DNA from: an uncultured Propionibacteriaceae bacterium | GTDB lineage: Bacteria > Actinomycetota > Actinomycetes > Propionibacteriales > Propionibacteriaceae | Length of the DNA stretch: 34,866 nucleotides | Assembly: GCA_945911015.1 (NCBI GenBank) | Contig: CAMDZW010000037.1 | Span: forward strand, 1-34,866 | Reading direction: 5' to 3' | Shown: positions 17,255 through 24,483 of the stretch, in pieces | Position numbering within the stretch: the stretch's first letter is position 1 | Layout of the letters: every line of letters starts with the position of its first letter | Notes under the pieces: generated by a model | What the model saw: only the letters and a program-made list of their open reading frames with translations | The model's database searches: none | Told to the model about the DNA's origin: nothing | Translations under genes and position numbers: made by a program

Positions 17255-18204
17255 AGGCGGATCCTCGGGTCGACGAGTGCGTAGGTGATGTCGGCGAGCA
17301 GATTGCACACCAGCACCAGGATGGTCGTGATCATGACGAATCCCATGACGACGGGGTAGTCGCGGTTGCTGATGGCATCGATCGCCATCCGGCCGGTGCC
17401 TGGCCAGGCGAAGAGCTGCTCGATCACCACCGAGCCACCGAACAAGCTGGGGATGCTCATCGACAAGATGGTCACCAAGGGGATCAGAGCATTGCGTAGG
17501 CCGTGCTGCAGGACGACCCGTGGTCGGGACAGTCCTTTGGACCGGGCGGTGACCATGTAGTCCTGATCGAGAACATCGAGCATGCTGGAGCGGGCCCATC
17601 TGATGTAGCCGACCGATCCGGAGATGCCCATGATCCCGGCTGGCAGGATGAGGTGGCGGATGGCGTCCCCCCAACCGCCGTTGGGCACGTTGATGCCGGC
17701 TGTCGGCAGCCAGCCGAGCTTGAGGCCGAAGATGTAGATCGCCAACAGGGCAATGAAGAACGAGGGCACCGACACCAGTCCCAGGGCACCCAACAAGGTG
17801 GCGTAGTCGACGATGGTGTTCTTGCGGAGTGCGGCGATGATGCCGCCGGTGATCCCGAGGACGATCGCAATGACTGTACTGACGCCCATCAGGTAGATGG
17901 TGGCGGGCAGCCGATCAGCGATCAGCTCGGTGACCGGTCGTCCGGTGATCATGGAGAAGCCCATGTTGCCGTTGAAGATCTCCCGCACCCAGGCGATGTA
18001 CTGCACGGGGATCGGATCGTTGAGGCCGAGCCTTGCCCGTACGGCTTCGACGGCGGCCTCGCGGTCACCTTCGAAGGTGAGTGGGTTGAAGTACATGCTC
18101 ACAGGGTCGCCGGGGATGAATCGGGTCAGCGCAAACAGCGCCATGCTGATGCCGATCAGCGTGACGACGCTGATGGCCAGCCGTCTCAGGACGAAACTCA
18201 CCAT
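17251..18204 (-). CDS. ABC importer permease, DppB/OppB-type
   Basis: The 317-residue protein opens with FVLRRLAISVVTLIGISMALFAL, the standard first helix of DppB, followed by RFIPGDPVSMYF. The EAA loop is present as YMVTARSKGLSRPRVVLQHGLRNALIPL, and the C-terminus has FAWPGTGRMAIDAISNRDYPVVMGFVM. Six membrane segments can be placed. GAGGAA lies 10-12 bases before the ATG. It forms the transmembrane channel with the DppC-type protein. A 12-bp hairpin lies between it and the binding-protein gene upstream. Confidence 0.92.
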   Translation of the reverse strand: MVSFVLRRLAISVVTLIGISMALFALTRFIPGDPVSMYFNPLTFEGDREAAVEAVRARLGLNDPIPVQYIAWVREIFNGNMGFSMITGRPVTELIADRLPATIYLMGVSTVIAIVLGITGGIIAALRKNTIVDYATLLGALGLVSVPSFFIALLAIYIFGLKLGWLPTAGINVPNGGWGDAIRHLILPAGIMGISGSVGYIRWARSSMLDVLDQDYMVTARSKGLSRPRVVLQHGLRNALIPLVTILSMSIPSLFGGSVVIEQLFAWPGTGRMAIDAISNRDYPVVMGFVMITTILVLVCNLLADITYALVDPRIRL

Positions 18205-18245
18205 GCTCGGTTGGTTCCTCGTGGTTGCAGGGGCAGGACGTTCGA

Positions 18246-18277
18246 CTGGCGGTGACCTGGTGGGAGGTCACCGCCAG
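18246..18277 (-). terminator. Intercistronic stem-loop between the binding-protein and permease genes
   Basis: CTGGCGGTGACC (18246-18257) pairs perfectly with GGTCACCGCCAG (18266-18277) around an eight-base loop. No U-tract follows in the direction of transcription. In binding-protein operons such hairpins often act as partial terminators or 3' stabilisers, giving more binding protein than permease. Confidence 0.6.
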
Positions 18278-18286
18278 CCGGGTCTG

Positions 18287-19894
18287 TCAGCTGACCGTCC
18301 AGTTCTGGGCCGAGGTCAGCGCACCGATCGTCGGGTCGAAGCCCTGCACCCGGTCGGTGGATCCCCACATCTGGTTGGAAACGTACAGCGGGATGGCTGG
18401 GACATCACGGTTGATGATCCGCTGTGCGTCGTGGTAAAGCGGCTCACGGACTGCCTGGTCCGCGGATTCGCTGGCTTCCTTGAGGAGTTGGTCCAGTTCC
18501 TCGTTGCAGTAGGCAGCAAGGTTCAGGCTCTGACCGCACATGAAGCGGCCATTGGCCAGAGCAGGTTCGACCGGAGACATCGAGAGGATGGTGATCAGCA
18601 GGTCGAACTTGCGGTCCTCGACGAGCGTGGTCAGTTCGGCCGGCTGGACCTGATGGAGTTTGGCGTTGATGCCGACTGCCTGCAGCTGCCCGGCGATGAT
18701 CTCCATGACCGCATCACGGTCGGCCTGGCCGGGGACGATGTCGAGGTTGACTTCGACCGACTCGTCCCAGTTGGCCTCCGCCAGCAGCGCCTTGGCCTTG
18801 TCTGGGTCGTAGTTGTACTCGGTGAGGTCATTGGGGATGGTCCACGAGGGCTGATAGAGCAGGGTCTCGGCAATCTTGGCGTTGCCACCAAGGACATTGT
18901 CGACGATCGACTGGCGGTCGATGGCGTACATGATCGCCTGGCGAACCTTGACGTCGGCGAGCTTGCCGGAGTCGAGGGCGCTGAACAGTGACATCACGCC
19001 GATGCCTTCCTTGGCCTGGACGTTGATTCCGGCGGCCTTGGCTGCATCGACATCAGCGGCGGCGATCTGGGCGATGTCGATCTCACCGGTTTCGAGCTGG
19101 GCGCGGGCCACGTCGCCAGCGAGGTACTGGGCGTAGATGTGATCCAGGGGATGGTCCTCGAAGCTCTCCTCGTTGGGGACGAACTCGATCTGGTCGTCGG
19201 TCACCCAACGGGAGAAGATGTACGGGCCGATGCCGACCGTGGGCTCACGGAACTCCGGTGTGGTCTGGAGTTGGTCGATGGCGATGTCGCCGTAGATGTG
19301 CTTCGGCACGATGATCAGGGTGCCCAAGCCGGTCATGAAGCCGACATTGGGGGCGTCGAGCTCGATGACGACGGTGTGGTCGTCGGGAGCGGTCAGGCCA
19401 GTGATGGTGTCGGCCTTGCCTTCTTGAAAGTCCGTCAGGCCCTTCACTCCACCGAGACGACCGGAAAAACCGGAGGCGGTGGCCGGGGCAGCGAAGGTCT
19501 CGAAGGTGTAGAGGACATCGGCCGAGGTGAACGGAGTGCCGTCGCTCCAGTTGGTCTCCTGCAGGGTAAAGGTGAAGGTGGTCAGGTCGTCCGACACCTC
19601 CCATTCCTTGGCCAGGATGCCGTGGTAGTCCTCGCCCTGGGTGACCATCAGGGGGCGGAAGTGCAGTCCGGCGATCTCGCCGTCGGCACCATTGGTGGCG
19701 TGGAAGGGCGAGAAGGTGGTCGGTGCTTGGTAGAGGTGGTAGCGCAGATCGCCGCCGGCCTGGGTCGAGGACGACGCGTCGGTGGGCGAGGCGCCGGGTT
19801 CGGGTGACGACCCCGGCGGGGTGCAGGCCGCGAAGGTCAACGCGGCAATGAGGGCAACACCGGCAATCTTCGCCAGTGAACGTGCTCTGGACAT
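18287..19894 (-). CDS. Family 5 solute-binding lipoprotein of the dipeptide/oligopeptide-type importer
   Basis: This captures the substrate outside the cell for the importer encoded downstream. I prefer the ATG at 19894 over 19900 because AGGAG directly abuts the first ATG but is correctly spaced from the second; the product is 535 residues. The lipoprotein signal ends LIAALTFAAC, followed by a Ser/Pro/Thr-rich tether. The SBP_bac_5 body shows LRYHLYQAPTTFSPFH, WSDGTPFTSADVLYTFE, the region RQAIMYAIDRQSIVDNVLGG and KLHQVQPAELTTLVEDRKFDLLI. Members bind peptides, but also opines, sialic acid, oligosaccharides or nickel, so the family alone does not fix the ligand. It is the first operon gene, with a promoter about 100 bases upstream. 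Confidence 0.92.
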   Translation of the reverse strand: MSRARSLAKIAGVALIAALTFAACTPPGSSPEPGASPTDASSSTQAGGDLRYHLYQAPTTFSPFHATNGADGEIAGLHFRPLMVTQGEDYHGILAKEWEVSDDLTTFTFTLQETNWSDGTPFTSADVLYTFETFAAPATASGFSGRLGGVKGLTDFQEGKADTITGLTAPDDHTVVIELDAPNVGFMTGLGTLIIVPKHIYGDIAIDQLQTTPEFREPTVGIGPYIFSRWVTDDQIEFVPNEESFEDHPLDHIYAQYLAGDVARAQLETGEIDIAQIAAADVDAAKAAGINVQAKEGIGVMSLFSALDSGKLADVKVRQAIMYAIDRQSIVDNVLGGNAKIAETLLYQPSWTIPNDLTEYNYDPDKAKALLAEANWDESVEVNLDIVPGQADRDAVMEIIAGQLQAVGINAKLHQVQPAELTTLVEDRKFDLLITILSMSPVEPALANGRFMCGQSLNLAAYCNEELDQLLKEASESADQAVREPLYHDAQRIINRDVPAIPLYVSNQMWGSTDRVQGFDPTIGALTSAQNWTVS

Positions 19895-19990
19895 CGGCAT
19901 CTCCTGGGACCGTCGGCTGCGACGGTCGTCGATTGGTCGAACGTTGTTGGGGGCAGTTGCCCCGTTCCTCCAGATTGTAGGATGTCACAC

Positions 19991-20020
19991 ATACTAAGAA
20001 CGCTTTTCGGGCAGCGTCAA
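19991..20020 (-). promoter_or_regulatory. Promoter of the nine-gene transporter/enzyme operon
   Basis: On the minus strand TTGACG (20015-20020), an 18-base spacer and TAGTAT (19991-19996) form a good housekeeping promoter between the FCD regulator's stop and the binding-protein start. The leader would be about 90 bases. TTGTAGGATGT (19975-19985) just downstream resembles half of an FCD operator. Confidence 0.65.
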
Positions 20021-20073
20021 CACCTGGTGGTCATGCTTGGGATAACGGTTCGGTGACGGGCCGGTGGGAAAGC

Positions 20074-20790
20074 TCAGTCCTCGTACTTGCCACGCATCAT
20101 CGGGCCGAAGTGTTCCCGCATCGCACCGGCGGCAGCCTGGGCGTCGCCGACCTCCAGGGCGTCGACGATCGCCCGGTGGTGTTCGGGGGCCTTGTCCAGA
20201 TCGCTCGGGACGCTGGCCTGGGCCTCCAACATGGAGCGGGTGCTGTCCCACAAGGTGCGCAGGAAGCCCGAGGTGACCCAGTTGTCGAGCGGGCGGTAGA
20301 GGACCTCGTGGAAGCGGCGGTCGGCGTCGAAGTCACGCTCACCCTTGCTGGACGACCGCTCCAGGGCGGCGATGCACTCACGCAACTCGGCGAAGTCAGC
20401 CTCGCTCAGGCGACCGCAGACTTCGGCGACCAGGCTGGCCTCGATCATGCTGCGGGCCTCGGCGATCCGGCGCAGTACGTGGTCGTCGCCGTCGCGGCGC
20501 AACAGACGTCCCCAGAAGGTCAGTGCGTCCTCGATGCGGGGCAGTGAGACCTCGGACAGATAGGCGCCGTAGCCATGACGGATTTCGAGAATCCCCAAGG
20601 ACTGGAGGGATCGCATGGCCTCGCGGACGGCGTTGCGGGAGACTCCGAGCTCGTCGCAGAAGGTAGCCTCGGTGGGGAGGCGATCTCCGGGCTGGAAGCC
20701 GTGGTCGATGATGTAGGCCTGAAGGAGGTCCTCCACCCGCGGTGGTGTCGGGCGACGGTAGGAGCGCTCCGTGGCTGGGTTTGCGGGCAC
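20074..20790 (-). CDS. GntR-family transcriptional regulator, FadR/FCD type
   Basis: The 238-residue protein starts at GTG 20790. Residues ~19-78 are the GntR winged helix (VEDLLQAYIIDHGFQPGDRLPTEATFCDELGVSRNAVREAMRSLQSLGILEIRHGYGAYL, split here as a continuous domain). The FCD effector domain follows, with metal-binding-type positions in DADRRFHEVLY, EHHRAIVDAL and MREHFGPM. FCD regulators usually sense carboxylic-acid metabolites and repress the neighbouring catabolic operon. It lies about 180 bases upstream of the transporter operon, in the same direction but with a separate promoter in between. Likely target: that operon and itself. TNGTNNNACNA-type sites upstream fit this. Confidence 0.88.
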   Translation of the reverse strand: MPANPATERSYRRPTPPRVEDLLQAYIIDHGFQPGDRLPTEATFCDELGVSRNAVREAMRSLQSLGILEIRHGYGAYLSEVSLPRIEDALTFWGRLLRRDGDDHVLRRIAEARSMIEASLVAEVCGRLSEADFAELRECIAALERSSSKGERDFDADRRFHEVLYRPLDNWVTSGFLRTLWDSTRSMLEAQASVPSDLDKAPEHHRAIVDALEVGDAQAAAGAMREHFGPMMRGKYED

Positions 20791-20796
20791 GATCTC

Positions 20797-20802
20797 AACC
20801 TA
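20797..20802 (-). promoter_or_regulatory. Candidate leaderless -10 element of the FCD regulator
   Basis: The minus strand reads TAGGTT, six bases (GAGATC), then GTG at 20790. The same hexamer at the same distance precedes the penicillin-binding protein start at 26820. Confidence 0.5.
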
Positions 20803-20825
20803 CACCCACCCGCGTCGGATGTAGC

Positions 20826-20906
20826 ACGTCCCACAATCTTGGACGATTTGCCCCCAACCGTTGACAACCTGTCTGCTCTGACCCAAGGATGAATATTGTC
20901 CCACAA
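20826..20906. promoter_or_regulatory. Candidate FCD-regulator operators
   Basis: TTGTCCCACAA (20896-20906) is a perfect TTGT-N3-ACAA palindrome fitting the TNGTNNNACNA pattern known for FCD-type GntR regulators. ACGTCCCACAA (20826-20836) matches it on one side and shares GTCCCACAAYCT with the first. The sites lie between the divergent regulator and the plus-strand gene at 20969, the nearer one just upstream of the regulator's -10. A plus-strand TTGACA (20861-20866) lies between them. Confidence 0.45.
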
Positions 20907-20968
20907 CCTACAAGTGGGCCTGTTGCTGCGAGCCGCAGCGATCTAGTCCCTTCCAGTGAGGTACGACA

Positions 20969-21373
20969 ATGACGCACGCGCCCTCCACTTCGACCCGTGT
21001 CGGCCCGACCTTCGGGCGCCGCACCTTCCTCGGTGGCGTTTCCGCTGTGGGTGCCGGTGTCGCCATGGCCTCGATGCCCGTGCTCTATGGGGGTATCGAA
21101 GCTGTCATCAACGGCATGGACAGCAGTCGCGCCAGCGAAAATCTCGCCGCCGCTGGAGTCAGTAGCAATGTCGCCTCCGCCAGGATGACTCGACCGCAGT
21201 ATCTCCAACGAGCACAGGAGTTCTACGCCGCCGGATATGACGGCATCTACATCTTCAACAATCCGTCCGGTGCTCACTCCCTGGGCCGCCTCGGAGACAA
21301 GGTCGCGGTCGCTCAGTGGGCCGCCTTCGCCCGACCCACCGAGACCGTACGGGAAACCATCACCCTCCTCTGA
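20969..21373 (+). CDS. Tat-signal protein, probably an internally deleted remnant of a secreted enzyme
   Basis: The 134-residue ORF has a twin-arginine signal (GRRTFLGGVSAVGAGVAMAS, 16-35) with GTGAGG upstream of the ATG. The remainder is short: after SRASENLAAA comes MTRPQYLQRAQEFYAAGYDGIYIFN (given as one conserved stretch near 73-97, ending FNNPSG), then LGRLGDKVAVAQWAAF. A segment of type RAxxFYxAGxDGIYxFN is what one expects near the end of a TIM-barrel glycosidase-like protein, so the catalytic body seems to have been lost by in-frame deletion. It could instead be a genuine small exported protein. It precedes the FG-GAP gene by 47 bases and may be co-transcribed with it. Confidence 0.55.
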   Translation: MTHAPSTSTRVGPTFGRRTFLGGVSAVGAGVAMASMPVLYGGIEAVINGMDSSRASENLAAAGVSSNVASARMTRPQYLQRAQEFYAAGYDGIYIFNNPSGAHSLGRLGDKVAVAQWAAFARPTETVRETITLL

Positions 21374-21420
21374 TCCACACCACCCAACCGCCCACAGGCA
21401 CATCATCCAGGAGCATCCAC

Positions 21421-24162
21421 GTGTCCACCTCGCCCTTCACTGTTGGTGACCGGTCGTTCTTCGACTTCCAACAGGGCACCCTCGGCAATGCCGGCCAGAA
21501 CCTCTATGTCTCCAAGGCCGGCGTGCTGCAGCGCATCGCTTACAGCAGCCTCACCGGCAGCGGCTATGTCGACATCCCCTTTGCCAACTCACATGATGAC
21601 GGCGTCTCGCTCCCGGTCCACGTCATGCTCGATCCTCTGCACAGTGATGAGCGGATCGAGCTGCCGAGTCGAGGTGCCTTCGCCGGAGCGGTCGCCGATC
21701 TCAACGGTGACGGCTTCGACGACATCGTCGTGGCCAACCAGTACGACGGTGCCACCAATGAGCTGTGGGCCCAGGTCTGGTTCGGTGATGCCGACGGGTG
21801 GAGCCGCAAGCGGATGCTGCAACTGTGGGCGCCCTCCAGCAAGGACGTCGTCACCGGTCGGTTTGCCGAGGGCGCTGACCCGGCGATCATCTTCGTCTCC
21901 CGGGAACGGCTGCGGATCTTCGAACAAGGGGCCGACGGATTCACCTCGAGCGGGTTCCGTGACCTCGAACTCGACTGCACCATCGAGTCGATCGTGGTGG
22001 CCGACCTCGACGGCGACGGCGTCGACGACCTGGTGGTGCGCTCGGCGGACAGCTCGGTGCGCATCCTGTGGGGTGGCGATGGTGGCATCGACCCGGGGCG
22101 GGCGACGGTTCTCGATGTCGGGCTGACCGGCGATGCCGAGATCAATGCACGCATCGACACTGCGGCCATGGGGGCCGGTGGTGGCACGGTCGACAGTCTG
22201 GGGGCGACCGGCCTGTTCGTCTACAAGCCGCCGACCTGGAGTCGGCTCAAGACCGTTGTCCACAAGGGAACACCAGTGATCTTCCTCAATGTCGACGGCG
22301 TGACCCGGCTGGTCGCAGTGACCGACCGGCGGCCCACGGTTGCTTGGGAGCGGACCACGGGCGAGGTCATGAGCGTTGCGATCGGTGACATCACCGGCAA
22401 TGGCGTCGACGACCTGGTTCTGGCCACCCGGCAGGGCAGTGAAGTCGAGCAGACCTCGTACGTGCATCTGGGGCAGGGCGACGGGAGCTTCGCCGATGAG
22501 GCGATTGAGCTGTCAACGATGTCGGCCAATGACGTGGCGATCGTGGATCTTGACGGCAATGGCCGCGGCGATGTCGTCGTGTGCCAGGATCAGATCCCGA
22601 CCTCGTACACCACCGAGTCACTGATCTTCCCCGGATCACCAACCGGTCCGATTCCAGAGCCACGCCGGATCGAGACCCATTGTGCGCTGGAGTTGGCCTT
22701 CGTCCGCCACCCACAGGACGGCCTGCCGAAACCGGTCTTCTTCAACCACCTCAGCAACACCGTCCGCGGAGACGTCGACACCTACGTCTACCTCGGCGGC
22801 CCGGACGGTTACTCCGCGGATCGACGGATCGATTTCCGCGGCTGGGCGGCGACCGAGCTGAAATTTGTCGACCTGCAGGATCGGGGTGTGCCGGATGTCT
22901 ACGTCGCCAACTCGAACGAGAACTGGACCACAGAACGCAACGGCTCCTTCCTCTATCTCCGCAAGGATGCCGGCGCCGCCGGTGAGGAGTTCCCGATCGA
23001 GGACCGGATCGAACTGCCGACCGACCACAACATGTCCGGTGTCTTCGCCGACTTCAACCGCAACGGCTACCTGGATCTGGTGGGCTGTGGCTGGGCCAAC
23101 GAGGAACTGGTCATCTTCCACGGCGGCCCCGACGGATATGGCGAACCGCAGGTCATCCCTCTGGTGATCGACGGTGTCACCTACCGCCAACCGCGGTACA
23201 TGAGCACCGCTGACCTCAACAAGGACGGCTGGCTGGACCTGGTCATCCCCGAGCTCGGTGGTGACGGTGGCGGCACGATCATCCTGTGGGGAGGCCCGGA
23301 CGGTTTCTCCACCGAGCGTGCCACCGTCATCCCCAGCGGCACTGCGGTGTCGACCCGGATCGCCGACCTGGACGGTGATGGCTGGCTCGATCTGGTCGTC
23401 GGCGGGTTCAAGGGTGACGATCCGCAGGACGACTACCGGACCTTCGTCTACATCTACTGGGGCGGCCCCGACGGCTACTCCAATGACCGCCGTACCCAGC
23501 TTCCGGCGAACTTCCCGGTCGATGTTGGCGTTGCCGACCTCAACAACGACGGCCATCTCGACATCGTCGCCACCAACTACCACGGGCATCAGAACAGGGA
23601 CCTCGACACCTACATCTACTGGGGCGCCGAGGACGGCGACTTCGATCCCCAACGCCTCACCCGGCTGTTCCACCACTCCGCCTGCGGCGTCCTGCTCGCC
23701 GACTTTGACGAGGACGGCTGGATCGACATGGCCATTGCCAACCACAAGACCTACGGCAACCATCCCGGTGACTCCTACATCTGGTTCAACGGGCCCGAGG
23801 GATTCACCCAGGAGAAGCGGGTGGACCTGCCGACCGGTGGCCCGCACGGGCTGATGCACCAGGACCTGGGCAATGTCTACGACCGCAGCCCGGAGGAGGA
23901 CTTCACCTCGCGGGTCTTCACCCTCGACGCCCCCGGGGTGCTGACCGGCATCACCTGGACAGGGGAGGTCCCGGCCAAGACCTGGGTCCGTGCCGAGATC
24001 CGCAGTGCCGCCTCGGTCGGAACGCTTGGCCACGCCCCCTGGCGGGAGGTCGACGGTGAGGTTGCTGTCGAGCGCCACCTGCAGTACCGGCTGCACCTGG
24101 GGGCGACCAACTCAGTCGCGACTCCCCGCATCACTGCTGTGGAGCTGACCGTACGGGCCTGA
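21421..24162 (+). CDS. Large FG-GAP/VCBS beta-propeller protein lacking an export signal
   Basis: I start at GTG 21421, with CCAGGAG eight bases upstream; the longer frame has no support. The 913-residue product contains about ten calcium-loop repeats of the DxDxDGxxD type: ADLNGDGFDDIVV, ADLDGDGVDDLVV, GDITGNGVDDLVL, VDLDGNGRGDVVV, VDLQDRGVPDVYV, ADFNRNGYLDLVG, ADLNKDGWLDLVI, ADLDGDGWLDLVV, ADLNNDGHLDIVA and ADFDEDGWIDMAI. Many are followed by WGGPDGY/F strands, as in integrin-like propellers, enough for one or two propellers. Residues after ~825 (FTSRVFTLDAPGVLTGITW) look like a separate beta-sandwich. No Sec, Tat or lipoprotein signal is visible, unusual for this mostly extracellular class. 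A carbohydrate- or surface-binding role is likely by family; the partner is unknown. Confidence 0.85.
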   Translation: MSTSPFTVGDRSFFDFQQGTLGNAGQNLYVSKAGVLQRIAYSSLTGSGYVDIPFANSHDDGVSLPVHVMLDPLHSDERIELPSRGAFAGAVADLNGDGFDDIVVANQYDGATNELWAQVWFGDADGWSRKRMLQLWAPSSKDVVTGRFAEGADPAIIFVSRERLRIFEQGADGFTSSGFRDLELDCTIESIVVADLDGDGVDDLVVRSADSSVRILWGGDGGIDPGRATVLDVGLTGDAEINARIDTAAMGAGGGTVDSLGATGLFVYKPPTWSRLKTVVHKGTPVIFLNVDGVTRLVAVTDRRPTVAWERTTGEVMSVAIGDITGNGVDDLVLATRQGSEVEQTSYVHLGQGDGSFADEAIELSTMSANDVAIVDLDGNGRGDVVVCQDQIPTSYTTESLIFPGSPTGPIPEPRRIETHCALELAFVRHPQDGLPKPVFFNHLSNTVRGDVDTYVYLGGPDGYSADRRIDFRGWAATELKFVDLQDRGVPDVYVANSNENWTTERNGSFLYLRKDAGAAGEEFPIEDRIELPTDHNMSGVFADFNRNGYLDLVGCGWANEELVIFHGGPDGYGEPQVIPLVIDGVTYRQPRYMSTADLNKDGWLDLVIPELGGDGGGTIILWGGPDGFSTERATVIPSGTAVSTRIADLDGDGWLDLVVGGFKGDDPQDDYRTFVYIYWGGPDGYSNDRRTQLPANFPVDVGVADLNNDGHLDIVATNYHGHQNRDLDTYIYWGAEDGDFDPQRLTRLFHHSACGVLLADFDEDGWIDMAIANHKTYGNHPGDSYIWFNGPEGFTQEKRVDLPTGGPHGLMHQDLGNVYDRSPEEDFTSRVFTLDAPGVLTGITWTGEVPAKTWVRAEIRSAASVGTLGHAPWREVDGEVAVERHLQYRLHLGATNSVATPRITAVELTVRA

Positions 24163-24178
24163 GATCGGGCCACCGATC
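24163..24178 (+). terminator. Short hairpin directly after the FG-GAP stop
   Basis: GATCGG (24163-24168) pairs with CCGATC (24173-24178) around GCCA, immediately after the stop codon. The stem is short and has no U-tract, so it is at best a weak terminator or 3' end structure. Confidence 0.3.
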
Positions 24179-24206
24179 GCACGAACAGAGAACAGGAAGA
24201 CACGAC

Positions 24207-24453
24207 ATGGACCGACGAAGCTTCGTGACACTGGCTGGTGGGGTGTCAGCAGTGTCAGCACTCACGCTGACCGGAACGACGACCGCCCACGCATCACCGG
24301 CGCTCGCACCGACTGTCCATCCCCGGGGTGGTCGGCCTCCGGCAGGATGGGCTCAATGCTCGGGTCGGTGGCGTTACTGACTTCCGGATGCAGGATCTCA
24401 CGCTCGGTCTGCCGACGATCACGAGAGTCGGGAGGGGTGGTGTGCCGCGGTGA
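24207..24453 (+). pseudogene. Remnant of a Tat-exported protein: signal peptide plus a frameshifted tail
   Basis: ATG 24207, with AGGAAG upstream, opens a frame with a clean twin-arginine signal (MDRRSFVTLAGGVSAVSAL, then TGTTTAHA-SPA) but stops after 57 codons at 24378-24380. In the +1 frame the sequence from about 24325 reads GVVGLRQDGLNARVGGVTDF, then RMQDLTLGLPTITRVGRG, and ends at TGA 24451, which has the look of a protein C-terminus. So the body of the gene has probably been deleted, leaving the two ends out of frame. I cannot name the original family. It is the second bodiless Tat gene flanking the FG-GAP gene. If only the first frame is used, it would be a 57-residue secreted peptide. 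Confidence 0.55.
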
Positions 24454-24471
24454 GGTCCCTCTTCGGGCCGG

Positions 24472-24477
24472 TACCGT
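24472..24477 (+). promoter_or_regulatory. Candidate leaderless -10 element of the MocR gene
   Basis: TACCGT, six bases (ATTGAC), then GTG at 24484. The fit supports the GTG start rather than the in-frame ATG two codons later. Confidence 0.45.
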
Positions 24478-24483
24478 ATTGAC

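Noticed and set aside
22636..24096. 486-codon minus-strand open frame opposite the FG-GAP gene
   Set aside because: Its Val/Gly/Asp repeats are the mirror of the calcium-loop repeats on the plus strand.
21421..24162. Possible tandem DNA repeat array or CRISPR-like periodicity
   Set aside because: The periodicity is at protein level (FG-GAP loops with differing codons and spacing); there are no exact repeats with constant spacers.
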